A stretch of DNA of 64,000 bases from JALHVH01 sp964585685 (lineage in GTDB: Bacteria; Acidobacteriota; Aminicenantia; Aminicenantales; Saccharicenantaceae). Location of the stretch: the NCBI GenBank assembly GCA_964585685.1, contig CAZPEP010000015.1, positions 1 through 64,000 on the forward strand. The letters run 5' to 3'. Shown piece after piece: positions 7,832-16,294 of this stretch. Positions within the stretch are counted from its first letter, which is position 1. Each line of letters starts with the position of its first letter. The notes beneath the pieces were generated by a model. That model was not told the origin of the DNA. It made no database searches and saw only the letters and a program-made list of their open reading frames with translations. The translations under genes and the position numbers were made by a program.

Positions 7832-9751
7832 TCACGGCGCGGGCAGCTTGATGACGAATTCCGTTCCCTCCCCGACCTTGCTCCGGACGTCGATCGTCCC
7901 GTTGTGCCGCTGGATGACACCGTAGGCCATGGCCAGGCCGAGCCCCGTCCCCTTGCCTCGGTCCTTGGTCGTGAAGAAGGGCTCTGAGATTTTGCCCAGG
8001 TTCTCCGGGGAGATGCCTACACCCGTATCCGCGACCCGGACGACGACCATCCCGGTCCCGGCCTCCCTCCCCGTCGTGATGGTCAGCGTCCCGCCGTTCG
8101 GCATGGCGTCGGCGGCGTTAACGGCGAGGTTGTTGATGACCGACCGGATCTCGCCCGCGTCCACGCTGACCGGCGGGAGCCCCAGATCAAGGGCCCGGAC
8201 GATGGCGACGTTCTGGAAATTGACGTGCTTCTCCAGGATATGGAGACTGTCCTCGATGATCCCGTTGATGTCGGCCGGAGCCTTCTCCGGCTTCGTGTCG
8301 CGGGCGAAATCCAGGATCCCCCGGACAATCCCCCGGCAGCGCAGGGTCTCGTCGCGGATGACCTTGAGGTCCTCCTCGTACTTCGTCCCCTTCATGTCCT
8401 CCAGGAGAAGACTGCTGTAGGTCAGGACGCCGGTCAGGGGGTTGTTGATCTCGTGAGCGATGCCCGAGGCCAGACGGCCGATGGAGGCCAGTTTCTCGGA
8501 CTTGAGGATGGTTCGCTCGGCCTGCTCCTTCAGCTGGTGGTCGCGCTCCTGGATGGCGTCCACCATGGCGTTGAAGGCCTGGCCGAGGTTCCGGGCGTCG
8601 TCGTCGCGCGGGTCGACCTCGATCCTGTGGTAGAAGCCCAGGGCCATCTCCGTCGAGGCGGCGATAATCTTCTTGAGCGGCCGGGTATAGATGTTGATGA
8701 GGTACACGGCGATGCCGATGGCCAGGGCCGTCGTCACGAAGATGACCAGGAGGAACGACAGGGTCGTCGCCCGGAGGACGAGGTCGTACTTCTGCTGGAG
8801 GATACCGACGTAGAGGATGCCGAGGGGCTTGTTGTCGATGTCGAAGAGCGGGCTGTAGCCCGACAGGTACCACTTGTTGACGACGAAGGCCTTGCCCAGC
8901 CAGACCTTCTCCTCGACGAAGACCCGGCGATAGACCTCTTCGGAGATCTGGGTCCCGATGGCCCGGCGGTCCGAGCTGTCGACGACGTTCGTGGCGATGC
9001 GGACGTCCCCCAGGAAAAGGGTGGTCGTCCCGACATCCCTGCCCCGGATCTTCTCGTCCTTGAAGACCAGCCGCTTAAAGCGGTCGATGAATTCGGAGTT
9101 ATTGTTGAGCAGGACGGCTGCGTACAGGATGCCCCTCAGCCGGTCCCCTTCCAGGATGGGGGCGGCGATCTTCATGACCATGGCCCGCCTCTCGACGGGC
9201 GACGTCCGAACCCGGGCGAGCGGCGTCGGGACGACCTGGATGAGAGTCCGGTCGACGACAGACGGTCCTTCGAAGCGGATGTTCTCGGGATCGAGGACCC
9301 CGGTCCCGGCCGCCGGCATCAGCTTCCGGATGACCTCCTGGATGGTCCGGTAGTGGGCCATGCTGTCGCCGAAAGCCTCGTAGGCGTTGGCACGGACGAG
9401 GACCCGGCCCTCCGGGTCGACGACGTTGACGATGTCGAAGGCGAATTCCCCGCGGATCTGGAGAAGCTTCCCGTAGAGGGCCGCCCGGTCCCCGGCTCCC
9501 GCAGCCCGGACGATCTCGGGAGTCTTGGCCAGGTACTCGATGATGTGCAACCTCTGGGCGATCTCCTCCCCGTAGAGCTCGTTGGTCGCCTCGAGGCTGT
9601 TCCGGACGGTCCCGTAGGCCTCGCGGATGACGTTCTTGTTGATGAGGTTGATGCCGACGACCGTCGCCAGCGTTCCTGTCAGGATGACGATGGACAGGAG
9701 GCTGACGACGAGCTTGAAGCGGATGTTCGAACGGAAGGCCGGTTTGATCAT
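7832..9751 (-). CDS. Membrane sensor histidine kinase with Cache sensor and HAMP
   Basis: A 639-residue kinase: membrane helix 1 (about 13-36), an outer double-Cache-like sensor (about 40-325), membrane helix 2 (about 330-353), HAMP (354-405), HisKA with His433 in GIAHEINNPLTG, and a HATPase domain (NLAVNAADAMPNGG, DTGVGI, GTGLGLAMAYG). Cache domains bind small ligands such as organic acids or amino acids. Its ATG overlaps the stop of the preceding response regulator (ATGA), so the two are translationally coupled. Position behind the hydrogenase genes suggests it senses a substrate or redox state linked to that complex; this is inference. Confidence 0.92.
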   Translation of the reverse strand: MIKPAFRSNIRFKLVVSLLSIVILTGTLATVVGINLINKNVIREAYGTVRNSLEATNELYGEEIAQRLHIIEYLAKTPEIVRAAGAGDRAALYGKLLQIRGEFAFDIVNVVDPEGRVLVRANAYEAFGDSMAHYRTIQEVIRKLMPAAGTGVLDPENIRFEGPSVVDRTLIQVVPTPLARVRTSPVERRAMVMKIAAPILEGDRLRGILYAAVLLNNNSEFIDRFKRLVFKDEKIRGRDVGTTTLFLGDVRIATNVVDSSDRRAIGTQISEEVYRRVFVEEKVWLGKAFVVNKWYLSGYSPLFDIDNKPLGILYVGILQQKYDLVLRATTLSFLLVIFVTTALAIGIAVYLINIYTRPLKKIIAASTEMALGFYHRIEVDPRDDDARNLGQAFNAMVDAIQERDHQLKEQAERTILKSEKLASIGRLASGIAHEINNPLTGVLTYSSLLLEDMKGTKYEEDLKVIRDETLRCRGIVRGILDFARDTKPEKAPADINGIIEDSLHILEKHVNFQNVAIVRALDLGLPPVSVDAGEIRSVINNLAVNAADAMPNGGTLTITTGREAGTGMVVVRVADTGVGISPENLGKISEPFFTTKDRGKGTGLGLAMAYGVIQRHNGTIDVRSKVGEGTEFVIKLPAP

Positions 9752-10152
9752 TTCAAGGCGCCGGCGATTTTCGCCAGCAGTTCGTCGAGGTCGACGGGCT
9801 TGGTCAGGAACACGTTCGTCCCTGGAAGGAAGCTCTCCCCCTGGTCCATCGAGAACCGGGAGTTGGTGACCTGGTCGATGGCCGTGAGGATGAAGATGGG
9901 GACGTCCCGGAACTCCCGGTAGCGGGACGTCTCCCGGCGGCTGCGGATGGCGTCAGCCGCCTCGAACCCGGCCGTGTCCGTCTCCATCATGACATCGAGG
10001 ACGAGGAGGTCCGGCCGCTCCGCGAGGAGGGCCCGGAGCCCTTCGGCCCCGCTGTAGGCAACGGCGACGTCGTATGCGTTGCTTCGCAGGACCCTTTCCA
10101 AGCTCGTGACGAGGTCTCTGTCGTCGTCGACGACGAGGATCTTCTTGGCCAT
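9748..10152 (-). CDS. Single-domain response regulator
   Basis: A 134-residue receiver domain with no output domain: acidic patch DDD at 9-11, phospho-acceptor Asp53 in LVLDVMM, the conserved Thr/Ser in ILTAID, and Lys in FLTKPVDLDELL. The family acts as a phosphorelay shuttle or by protein contact. The ATG at 10152 is preceded by GGAAAGGAG. A damaged copy of its 5' end lies immediately upstream (10175-10243). The last bases overlap the start of the sensor kinase, its likely partner. Confidence 0.9.
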   Translation of the reverse strand: MAKKILVVDDDRDLVTSLERVLRSNAYDVAVAYSGAEGLRALLAERPDLLVLDVMMETDTAGFEAADAIRSRRETSRYREFRDVPIFILTAIDQVTNSRFSMDQGESFLPGTNVFLTKPVDLDELLAKIAGALK

Positions 10153-10268
10153 GGGTTTGCTCCTTTCCGCTCCGTCAGATGATGCGCTCCAAGCTCGTGA
10201 CAAGGTCTCTGTCGTCGTCGACGACGAGGATCTTCTTGGCCATGGGTTTTCTCCTTTCCGCTCCGTCA
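10097..10268. repeat. 81-bp tandem direct repeat covering the start of the response regulator gene
   Basis: 10097-10177 and 10188-10268 are direct repeats of 81 bases with two mismatches. Each contains the ribosome site, ATG and first 18-20 codons of a response regulator. The near identity implies a recent duplication. Confidence 0.9.
10175..10243 (-). pseudogene. Truncated duplicate of the response regulator 5' end (22 codons)
   Basis: This copy has its own ribosome site (GGAAAGGAG) and ATG, and encodes MAKKILVVDDDRDLVTSLER plus two Ile before TGA at 10175-10177. It lies between the last hydrogenase gene and the intact response regulator. It is probably a duplication scar, but it could be translated as a leader peptide that brings ribosomes to the next start 23 bases on. 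Confidence 0.7.
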
Positions 10269-10796
10269 CTTGTTGAGGATCTCGTAGATGACGTTCCTCT
10301 CCTCCCAGGCCTTGTTTCGCTCGTACATATCGATCGGGAACTCGACCTGTTTGAGTTCGACCGGCGCGGCCTTCTTGTCGACGAGGCCCAGGGCGAGGGC
10401 CACGCCGTAGATGATGGCCTCGGGCCGGGGCGGGCAGCCAGGGATGTAGTAGTTGACCGGGACGGCCGTCGCGCCGCCTCCGGCCACGTTGTACGTGTCG
10501 AACCAGCAGCCTCCGCCCGCGGCGCAGGAGCCGATGCCGAAGACGAGCTTCGGGCCGGGCATGGCGGCATAGGCCTTCTTGACGAGCGGCAGGGTTGGCC
10601 GGGTCACGGCCCCCGACAAGAGCATGACGTCGGCGTGCCGCGGCGAGCCGACGAGCTTGATCCCGAACCGCTCGACGTCGTAGAACGGCGTCAGGATGTT
10701 CAGGACCTCGATATCACAGCCGTTGCAGGCGCCGCTGTTGCAGTGATAAACCCAGAGGGACTTGAAAAAGCATTTCTTCGAGATCTTCGCCAGCAT
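10266..10796 (-). CDS. echC: Ech-type [NiFe]-hydrogenase small subunit (NuoB-like)
   Basis: A 176-residue protein of the NuoB/EchC/HycG family. It keeps the ligands of the proximal 4Fe-4S cluster: CNSGACNGCDIEVL near residue 19, the later GIGSCAAGGGC, and the IPGCPPRPEAI motif. It should pass electrons between the nickel site of the large subunit and the ferredoxin-like subunit on the inner face of the membrane. The start lies one base after the EchF stop. It is the last gene of the hydrogenase set. Confidence 0.92.
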   Translation of the reverse strand: MLAKISKKCFFKSLWVYHCNSGACNGCDIEVLNILTPFYDVERFGIKLVGSPRHADVMLLSGAVTRPTLPLVKKAYAAMPGPKLVFGIGSCAAGGGCWFDTYNVAGGGATAVPVNYYIPGCPPRPEAIIYGVALALGLVDKKAAPVELKQVEFPIDMYERNKAWEERNVIYEILNK

Positions 10797-10797
10797 A

Positions 10798-11343
10798 TCA
10801 GTCTCCTGTCTTCCCGGGCCGGGCGTAGCGCTCGGTCCCGGGGAGCTCCTTCGGTTCGAACCGGTCCGTCGCCCGGCGGATGACTGTCCGGGCCTCCAGG
10901 CTGTCGTACCGGTACCCGGTGAGCCCGAGCTTGTCGATGGCGTTCTTTGTCTCCATATCGTAGCACCGGCCGCACCGGTTGCACGTCAGCATGAAGAGCT
11001 CCAGGTTCTCGGTGATGTCGTTCCGATCGTCAGTCGCCAGCTCGTACCGTTCCGTCATCGCGATGGCCTTCTCCGGGCAGACGTCGGCGCATCGCCCGCA
11101 GTAAGTGCACCGGGCCCCATCGTAGAGAAGGACGCGGATCTCCTGGCAGATATCGCGGACCATGACGGTCCGGGCCGGGCAGTGGTTGGCGCAACCGCCG
11201 CAGCCGATGCACTTAGTGTGGTCCCAGTGCGGGGCGCCCCGAAAGTCCTTCGGCGCCGGCCGGGGCTCGAAGGGATACTTCAGGGTAACGACGCCCGGCT
11301 TCATGACCATCAGGACCTGTTTGATCTTGCTTGTCAGCCACAT
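10798..11343 (-). CDS. echF: Ech-type hydrogenase ferredoxin-like subunit (NuoI-like)
   Basis: A 181-residue protein with two 4Fe-4S motifs, CIGCGGCANHCP and CTYCGRCADVCP, as in EchF/HyfH/NuoI. It also has a third, shorter cysteine set late in the chain (CNRCGRC), which is unusual. It should carry electrons between soluble donors and EchC. I prefer the ATG at 11343, six bases after GGGAGAG, to the one at 11349, which touches that site. Twenty-one bases separate it from EchB. Confidence 0.9.
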   Translation of the reverse strand: MWLTSKIKQVLMVMKPGVVTLKYPFEPRPAPKDFRGAPHWDHTKCIGCGGCANHCPARTVMVRDICQEIRVLLYDGARCTYCGRCADVCPEKAIAMTERYELATDDRNDITENLELFMLTCNRCGRCYDMETKNAIDKLGLTGYRYDSLEARTVIRRATDRFEPKELPGTERYARPGKTGD

Positions 11344-11364
11344 GTGCATCTCTCCCGCGCGCCC

Positions 11365-12264
11365 CTAGAGACCCTTCACCGCAAGCCCGATCGCACCCAG
11401 CGCGACCAGGATCAGGACGGCATAATATTTGACGGCCTGGTCGATCCGCAGACGGGGATTGGTGGACCCGACCAGGGCGATGAGAACGAACACGACGAGC
11501 GTCCCGGCCAGCTGGACAGCGACGGCCGGGATGTAGCCCGCCCGGACCGTCGGCACGAACACCGACACGAAGAGCCAGGCGTAGAACATCTGCTTCATCA
11601 TCATGGCGTACCGGAACAGGGCGTAGTCCGGGCCGCTGTACTCGATGAACGGCCCCTCGAGGATCTCGATCTCGGCCTCGGAGGTGTCGAACGGCTGCTT
11701 GGCAACGAAGGCCTGGAGGGCCAGGAGGTAGACGGCGAGCATGACGGCCGGCGAGATCCAAGCGCCCGCTCCGAACGCCCCGGATATCGCCGAGCCCAGC
11801 CCGAGGCTCCTCATCCGGACGGCGCCCATGATGAGCGTCATGGCCAGGACGGGCTCGACCATGATTATGGTCACCATCTCGCGGCTCGCGCCGATCATGG
11901 CGAACGTGTTGCGCCCGGCCAGGGCTCCCAGGAGTACCGAGACCCCTCCGAGCGTCAGCAGATAGACGACGGTCATGGCGTCAACGCGGGCCCCGAATGC
12001 GTTCAGCTTCCCGCCGAGCGGGACAAGGGCGGTCACGGTCAGGATGGAGGCAAAGGCTGCGAGCGGGGCAAGCCGGAAGGCCCAGTTCCGGGCCGAGCTC
12101 ATCCGCTCCTTGCCGAGGAGCTTGAGGAGGTCGTAGTAGGGCTGGATGACAGGCGGGCCCTGGCGGGACTGGACCCTGGCCGTGATCTTCCGCATGACTC
12201 CTTCAAACAGGGGCGCCAAGAGGAGGAACAGGACGACGTTGACGAACGCATAGACGATGCTCAT
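11365..12264 (-). CDS. echB: Ech-type hydrogenase membrane subunit (NuoH-like)
   Basis: A 299-residue integral membrane protein with about eight helices, of the NuoH/EchB/HyfC family. Family signatures include RVQSRQGPPVIQPYYDLLKL in the first loop and PFDTSEAEIEILEGPFIEYS near the middle, a loop thought to couple redox chemistry to ion movement. The ATG at 12264 is favoured over 12270 because the AGGGGAGGAG ribosome site directly touches the latter. The large subunit stops two bases upstream. Confidence 0.92.
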   Translation of the reverse strand: MSIVYAFVNVVLFLLLAPLFEGVMRKITARVQSRQGPPVIQPYYDLLKLLGKERMSSARNWAFRLAPLAAFASILTVTALVPLGGKLNAFGARVDAMTVVYLLTLGGVSVLLGALAGRNTFAMIGASREMVTIIMVEPVLAMTLIMGAVRMRSLGLGSAISGAFGAGAWISPAVMLAVYLLALQAFVAKQPFDTSEAEIEILEGPFIEYSGPDYALFRYAMMMKQMFYAWLFVSVFVPTVRAGYIPAVAVQLAGTLVVFVLIALVGSTNPRLRIDQAVKYYAVLILVALGAIGLAVKGL

Positions 12265-12266
12265 GG

Positions 12267-13952
12267 TCATCTCCTCCCCTCGAGTTCCGCCCGGCCCAGG
12301 ACGCGGCGCGCGCCCGACCGGACGTCGACGACTGCCACCCGGTCCGTGCACGAGAAGCAGGGGTCGATGCTGCCCACGATGATGGGGAAATCGGCGAACT
12401 GGTTGTCAAGGAGCATCAGCGGCACGCCCTGGAGATTAGGGTAGGACGGGGCGCGGACGCGCCACCTCTCCGGCCGATTATCCTCGCCGGTGATGACGTA
12501 ATGGACCGACTCGCCCCTGGGCGCCTCGACCATGGATACGGCGTGGCGCAGCGGCGGCAGGGCCTCCGGAATCTCGAGGAGGAGCGGCCCGTCCGCCGGC
12601 ATCTTGGCCAGCGCCTGACGTATGATCCTGATGGCCTCGAAGATCTCGAGGACCCGGACGACGAGCGTCCCCCAGACGTCGCAACTCGCGGCGACGGGAA
12701 CGTCGAACTCCATGTCGTCGTAGGCGGCGTAGGGATGGTCCTTCCGGACGTCCATCCCGAGGCCGCGGGCCCGGGCGACCGGACCGACCAGGCTCCAGAG
12801 GACCGCGTCCTCCTTCGAGAGATAGCCGACGCCCTTGGTCCGCCGGTGGATGGCGCTGTCCCCGATGATCGAGTTCTTGAGGACGACGACCTCTTTTTCG
12901 AGGGTCGCCAGTGTCTCCTCGATCTCGGCCCGGACCTCGGGGGTGATATCGCGGCGGACGCCGCCGATGACGATCATCCCGTAGGTCTTCCGGTTCCCGG
13001 TGATGCGCTCGGCCAGCCACATGATCTTCTCCCGGATACGCCAGGCGTGCATAAAGACCGTGTCGAAGCCGATGAGGTGTCCGGCGACGCCGAGCCAGAG
13101 GAGATGGCTGTGGAGGCGCTCGATCTCCAGCATGACAATCCGGATGTACTCGGCCCTCCGCGAGATCCTGATCCCCGCGGCCATCTCCACGGCTTGGGAA
13201 TAGCAGGCGGCGTGGACCGAGCCGCAGATGCCGCAGATGCGCTCGGCGACGAACGGAATTTCGTTGTAGCTGACCTGCGTCTGGCAGAGCTTCTCGATGC
13301 CGCGGTGGGTCATGAAGCCGCGGTAATCACAGCCCTTGATGGTCTCGCCGTCGACGTAGACGGCGAAGTGCTCGGGCTCGTGGAGGCTCGAGTGGAACGG
13401 CCCGACGGGGATGATCGTCGTCCCGGGGGGCGCCTCGTCGAGCTGGTAGGCAACGTCCTCGGCCGCCGGGGGCACGAGGTTGTGCGGGACCTCCTTGCGG
13501 AGCGGGTGGATGCCCGCAGGCCAGTCGTCGGCCAGGATGAGCCGCTTGGGCTTCGGGTGCCCCTCGAATATCATCCCGAGGAGGTCCATATATTCGCGCT
13601 CGGACCATCCGGCATTGGGGATGTCCGGCGTGATGGATTCGAACGTCGGGTCGCCGGCCGGAGCGGAGGTCCGAAGGAGGACGGCGACGTGGTCGGCGTC
13701 GAAGGCGAAGGCGTGGACGAGGCCGAGCGTCCCATTCCGGGCGATCTCGTCGTATCCGATGCCTACCTGGTACCGGGCGCCGAGCTCCATGAGGGTCCTC
13801 GACGAGGCCCTGAGGGAGCCGCGGTCGATGTCCACGAAGAGCCTGTTTCCCGACGGGCTGGACGCGCCCTTCACGGCGGCCCTGAACCGGGTCTTGAGCG
13901 TCTCGGTGATCCTGTCGATGATGCCCATGGACGTGTTCCTCTCTTCCTTCAT
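12267..13952 (-). CDS. echE: Group 4 [NiFe]-hydrogenase large subunit fused to NuoC-like domain
   Basis: A 561-residue fusion: a NuoC/EchD-like domain (about 1-160) and the NuoD/EchE/HycE-like catalytic domain. Both nickel-binding motifs are complete: RICGICGSVHAACY (about residue 240) and SIDPCFSCTDR near the C-terminus. So this is a real hydrogenase, not a complex I subunit, which lacks those cysteines. About 24 residues follow the last motif, a tail of the kind removed by a maturation protease, and such a protease is encoded in the operon. The start overlaps the EchA end region with GGAGGTGAGG as ribosome site. Confidence 0.94.
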   Translation of the reverse strand: MKEERNTSMGIIDRITETLKTRFRAAVKGASSPSGNRLFVDIDRGSLRASSRTLMELGARYQVGIGYDEIARNGTLGLVHAFAFDADHVAVLLRTSAPAGDPTFESITPDIPNAGWSEREYMDLLGMIFEGHPKPKRLILADDWPAGIHPLRKEVPHNLVPPAAEDVAYQLDEAPPGTTIIPVGPFHSSLHEPEHFAVYVDGETIKGCDYRGFMTHRGIEKLCQTQVSYNEIPFVAERICGICGSVHAACYSQAVEMAAGIRISRRAEYIRIVMLEIERLHSHLLWLGVAGHLIGFDTVFMHAWRIREKIMWLAERITGNRKTYGMIVIGGVRRDITPEVRAEIEETLATLEKEVVVLKNSIIGDSAIHRRTKGVGYLSKEDAVLWSLVGPVARARGLGMDVRKDHPYAAYDDMEFDVPVAASCDVWGTLVVRVLEIFEAIRIIRQALAKMPADGPLLLEIPEALPPLRHAVSMVEAPRGESVHYVITGEDNRPERWRVRAPSYPNLQGVPLMLLDNQFADFPIIVGSIDPCFSCTDRVAVVDVRSGARRVLGRAELEGRR

Positions 13953-13956
13953 ATCC

Positions 13957-15816
13957 TCACCTCCCGCCTTTCCCCCCGGCCCAGCGAAAGAGCCCCCGAA
14001 GCCCGGCGAACATGCTCCGGTCGGCGTACCGGTTGGCGTCGTTAAGGTCCTGGTAGCCGCAGAGCCAGGTCGCCGCGGGGACCTCCTTCGAGCCGGCCGA
14101 CCGCCTGAGGAACGCCCCGGCGCCCAGGGCCAGGCCCAGGACGAGCAGGACGGCCAGCGGCGCGAAGGCCGAATTCAGGGGCATCCCGTCGAGGCCGCCC
14201 AGCCGGATGCCGAGGAACGAGACCGACATCGAGTCCCGGGCCGCAGCAAGCCCGTCGGCCAGCAGGAACCCTTCGGACCGTCGGAGAACGGCCATGATGA
14301 GACCGTAGAAGGCGGCCGGGAAAAGCCCCTGGGCGAGGCACACAGCCGTCAGGGCAATCTTCGGGGCGAGCATCGAGGCCGGGACCTCGCGGACCGGCTT
14401 CGAGACGTTCCATTCGGAGCCGGCCGACGTGAACGCCATCCCGAAGAACTTGACGTAGCAGGCGAGGGTGACGGCGCTCGTGAAAAGGGCGACGATCCCG
14501 AACAGGACCAGGAACACCGTCGCGTTCCCGGCGAGCAGGGAACTCGTGATGATGCTCCACTTGCTCGCGAACCCGCTCGTCGGCGGCATCCCGGAGATGG
14601 AGAGGGAGGCGATCCCAGCGACGAGAGCGCTCACCGGCATGAGGTTGATGAGCCCGCCCAACTTGTTGAGATCCTTTGTCCCCGTCGCGTAGAGGATGCT
14701 GCCGCTCGTTAAAAAGAGCAGTCCCTTAAAGATGGCGTGGTTGAGGACGTGGTAGAGGGCGCCGACCGCTGCGACGACAGCCAGGACCCGGAGCGCCGGT
14801 TCGAAGGAATTCCCGAGGAGGAGGACCGTCCCTACGGCCAGGACGATGTAGCCGATCTGGCCGATCGAGCTGTAGGCCAGGAGCCGCTTGGCATCGCTCT
14901 GCTTCATCGACTGGACCGTGCCGATGAGGAGCGTCGCCACGCCGAGGGCGGCGATCGCGAGGCCCCAGGCCTTCGCGTCAAACGCCGGGTTCCCGGCCGG
15001 GGCCATGAAGAGGAATGTCCTCATGAGCCCGTAGATCCCGGTCTTGAGCATGACACCGCTGAGCAGGGCGCTGACGGGCGAGGGGGCGATGGAATGAGCG
15101 TCGGGCAGCCAGAGCTGGCCGAGGGGAAAGACGCCGGCCTTCATTCCGAACCCGGCCAGGAGGAACCCGAAGAACCCGAGGAGCGGCAGGCCGCCGGTCA
15201 GAGCAATCTTGCCGGCCGTCTCGGCCAGGGGCTCGCCGAACCGGTAGCCGCGGACAAAGAAGGCCCCGACGACGATGAGCAGCCAGGCGAGTTCCATCAG
15301 AACAAGATACTTGGCCGCGTTCCGGGTGTTGCCGGGCTTCCGGTACTCGAACCGGATGAGGAAGTAGGAGGCGACGGTCATGATCTGCCACGACAGGCTG
15401 AAGCCGACCGCCAGGTCGTCCACCGTCACGAGCCCCGCCATGCCGAGGATGAAGAGAGGGTAGCAGAGATAATAGCCCCGCAGGCCGTACTCCGGATAAT
15501 GTTCCATGTACCGGATGGAGTAGAGGGCGCTCGCGACGGCCATCAGGGCGATGACGGCAAGGAAGACCCCTGAGAACCCGTCGACGAGGAACGGGAGGCT
15601 GACCGGCCCGAGGATGACCGTCCGGGACGCGTGCCCGGCGCCGCCGAAGATCGAGGCGTAGCTCACGATGAACAGGACGACCGAGGACGCGGTGACAAGG
15701 AGAAGGTTGACAATCCCGGCGAGCCTTCTCTTCCCCGCAAGGAGCGGGGAGACGACCGCCGAGGCCGCTAGGAGCCCCAGGGCAACGAACAGCTTCGTGA
15801 CGATGTCAGCGTTCAT
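13957..15816 (-). CDS. echA: Ech-type hydrogenase antiporter-like membrane subunit (NuoL/M-like)
   Basis: A 619-residue integral membrane protein with about 14-16 helices of the proton-translocating NuoL/M/N-Mrp family. Recognisable segments are PLFILGMAGLVTVDDLAVGF, WLPDAHSIAPSPVSALLSG and LKTGIYGLMRTFLF, with the conserved Lys and His of the ion channel. Its ATG overlaps the stop of the protease gene by ATGA. It is the only antiporter-like subunit, so the complex is a minimal Ech-like type rather than a large Hyf or Mbh type with Mrp genes. Confidence 0.92.
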   Translation of the reverse strand: MNADIVTKLFVALGLLAASAVVSPLLAGKRRLAGIVNLLLVTASSVVLFIVSYASIFGGAGHASRTVILGPVSLPFLVDGFSGVFLAVIALMAVASALYSIRYMEHYPEYGLRGYYLCYPLFILGMAGLVTVDDLAVGFSLSWQIMTVASYFLIRFEYRKPGNTRNAAKYLVLMELAWLLIVVGAFFVRGYRFGEPLAETAGKIALTGGLPLLGFFGFLLAGFGMKAGVFPLGQLWLPDAHSIAPSPVSALLSGVMLKTGIYGLMRTFLFMAPAGNPAFDAKAWGLAIAALGVATLLIGTVQSMKQSDAKRLLAYSSIGQIGYIVLAVGTVLLLGNSFEPALRVLAVVAAVGALYHVLNHAIFKGLLFLTSGSILYATGTKDLNKLGGLINLMPVSALVAGIASLSISGMPPTSGFASKWSIITSSLLAGNATVFLVLFGIVALFTSAVTLACYVKFFGMAFTSAGSEWNVSKPVREVPASMLAPKIALTAVCLAQGLFPAAFYGLIMAVLRRSEGFLLADGLAAARDSMSVSFLGIRLGGLDGMPLNSAFAPLAVLLVLGLALGAGAFLRRSAGSKEVPAATWLCGYQDLNDANRYADRSMFAGLRGLFRWAGGKGGR

Positions 15817-16286
15817 GGAGATACTCCTCTTGACGGGCGGCGCGCCCGAAGGATGAGGTCCCGGACACCGGACGCGGCCTTCTCGACCTCCGGCGTCAGT
15901 CCCCGGCCGAAGTCGAGGTCGCGCGGGACGATGCCCAGAAGGTACGTCCGCTTGCCGTGGGCTTCGAGGATCTTTCCGCAAAGCCCAAGGGCGAGCTTGT
16001 GGGTGGACAGGCCGACCGGCTCCCCGAGTCCGTCGAGGGGTTCGAAGACAATCGTCCCGGGCTCGAGGCCCGCCGCGACGGCGTCCATAATGACGACGTT
16101 CCGGCAATCCTCCCGGGCAATGTCGTAGACATGGTTCTCGAGGACGTCCTCGGCGTTGAAGACCGGGATGCCAGCCACCTTGAGGCCTTCGGCGAGCCAC
16201 GGCCCGACGCCGTCGTCCCGCCGCCAGGGGTTTCCCGTCCCGACCAAGCAGGCGCCGTCCGCAAGCACGTCTTCGAGGCGGATCAT
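15813..16286 (-). CDS. hycI: Hydrogenase maturation protease (HycI/HupD family)
   Basis: A 157-residue protease beginning ADGACLVGTGNPWRRDDGVGP, the family signature. Conserved nickel-sensing residues are seen at NAEDVLENH, IMDAVAAG and STHKLALG. The enzyme cuts the C-terminal tail of the large subunit once nickel is in place. Presence in the operon agrees with the tail on the large subunit at 12267. It ends in a four-base ATGA overlap with echA and starts eight bases after HydG. Confidence 0.9.
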   Translation of the reverse strand: MIRLEDVLADGACLVGTGNPWRRDDGVGPWLAEGLKVAGIPVFNAEDVLENHVYDIAREDCRNVVIMDAVAAGLEPGTIVFEPLDGLGEPVGLSTHKLALGLCGKILEAHGKRTYLLGIVPRDLDFGRGLTPEVEKAASGVRDLILRARRPSRGVSP

Positions 16287-16294
16287 GGCGATCC

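Noticed and set aside
10266..16286. Respiratory complex I
   Set aside because: The large subunit has both pairs of nickel-binding cysteines and a maturation protease is present, so it is a group 4 hydrogenase.
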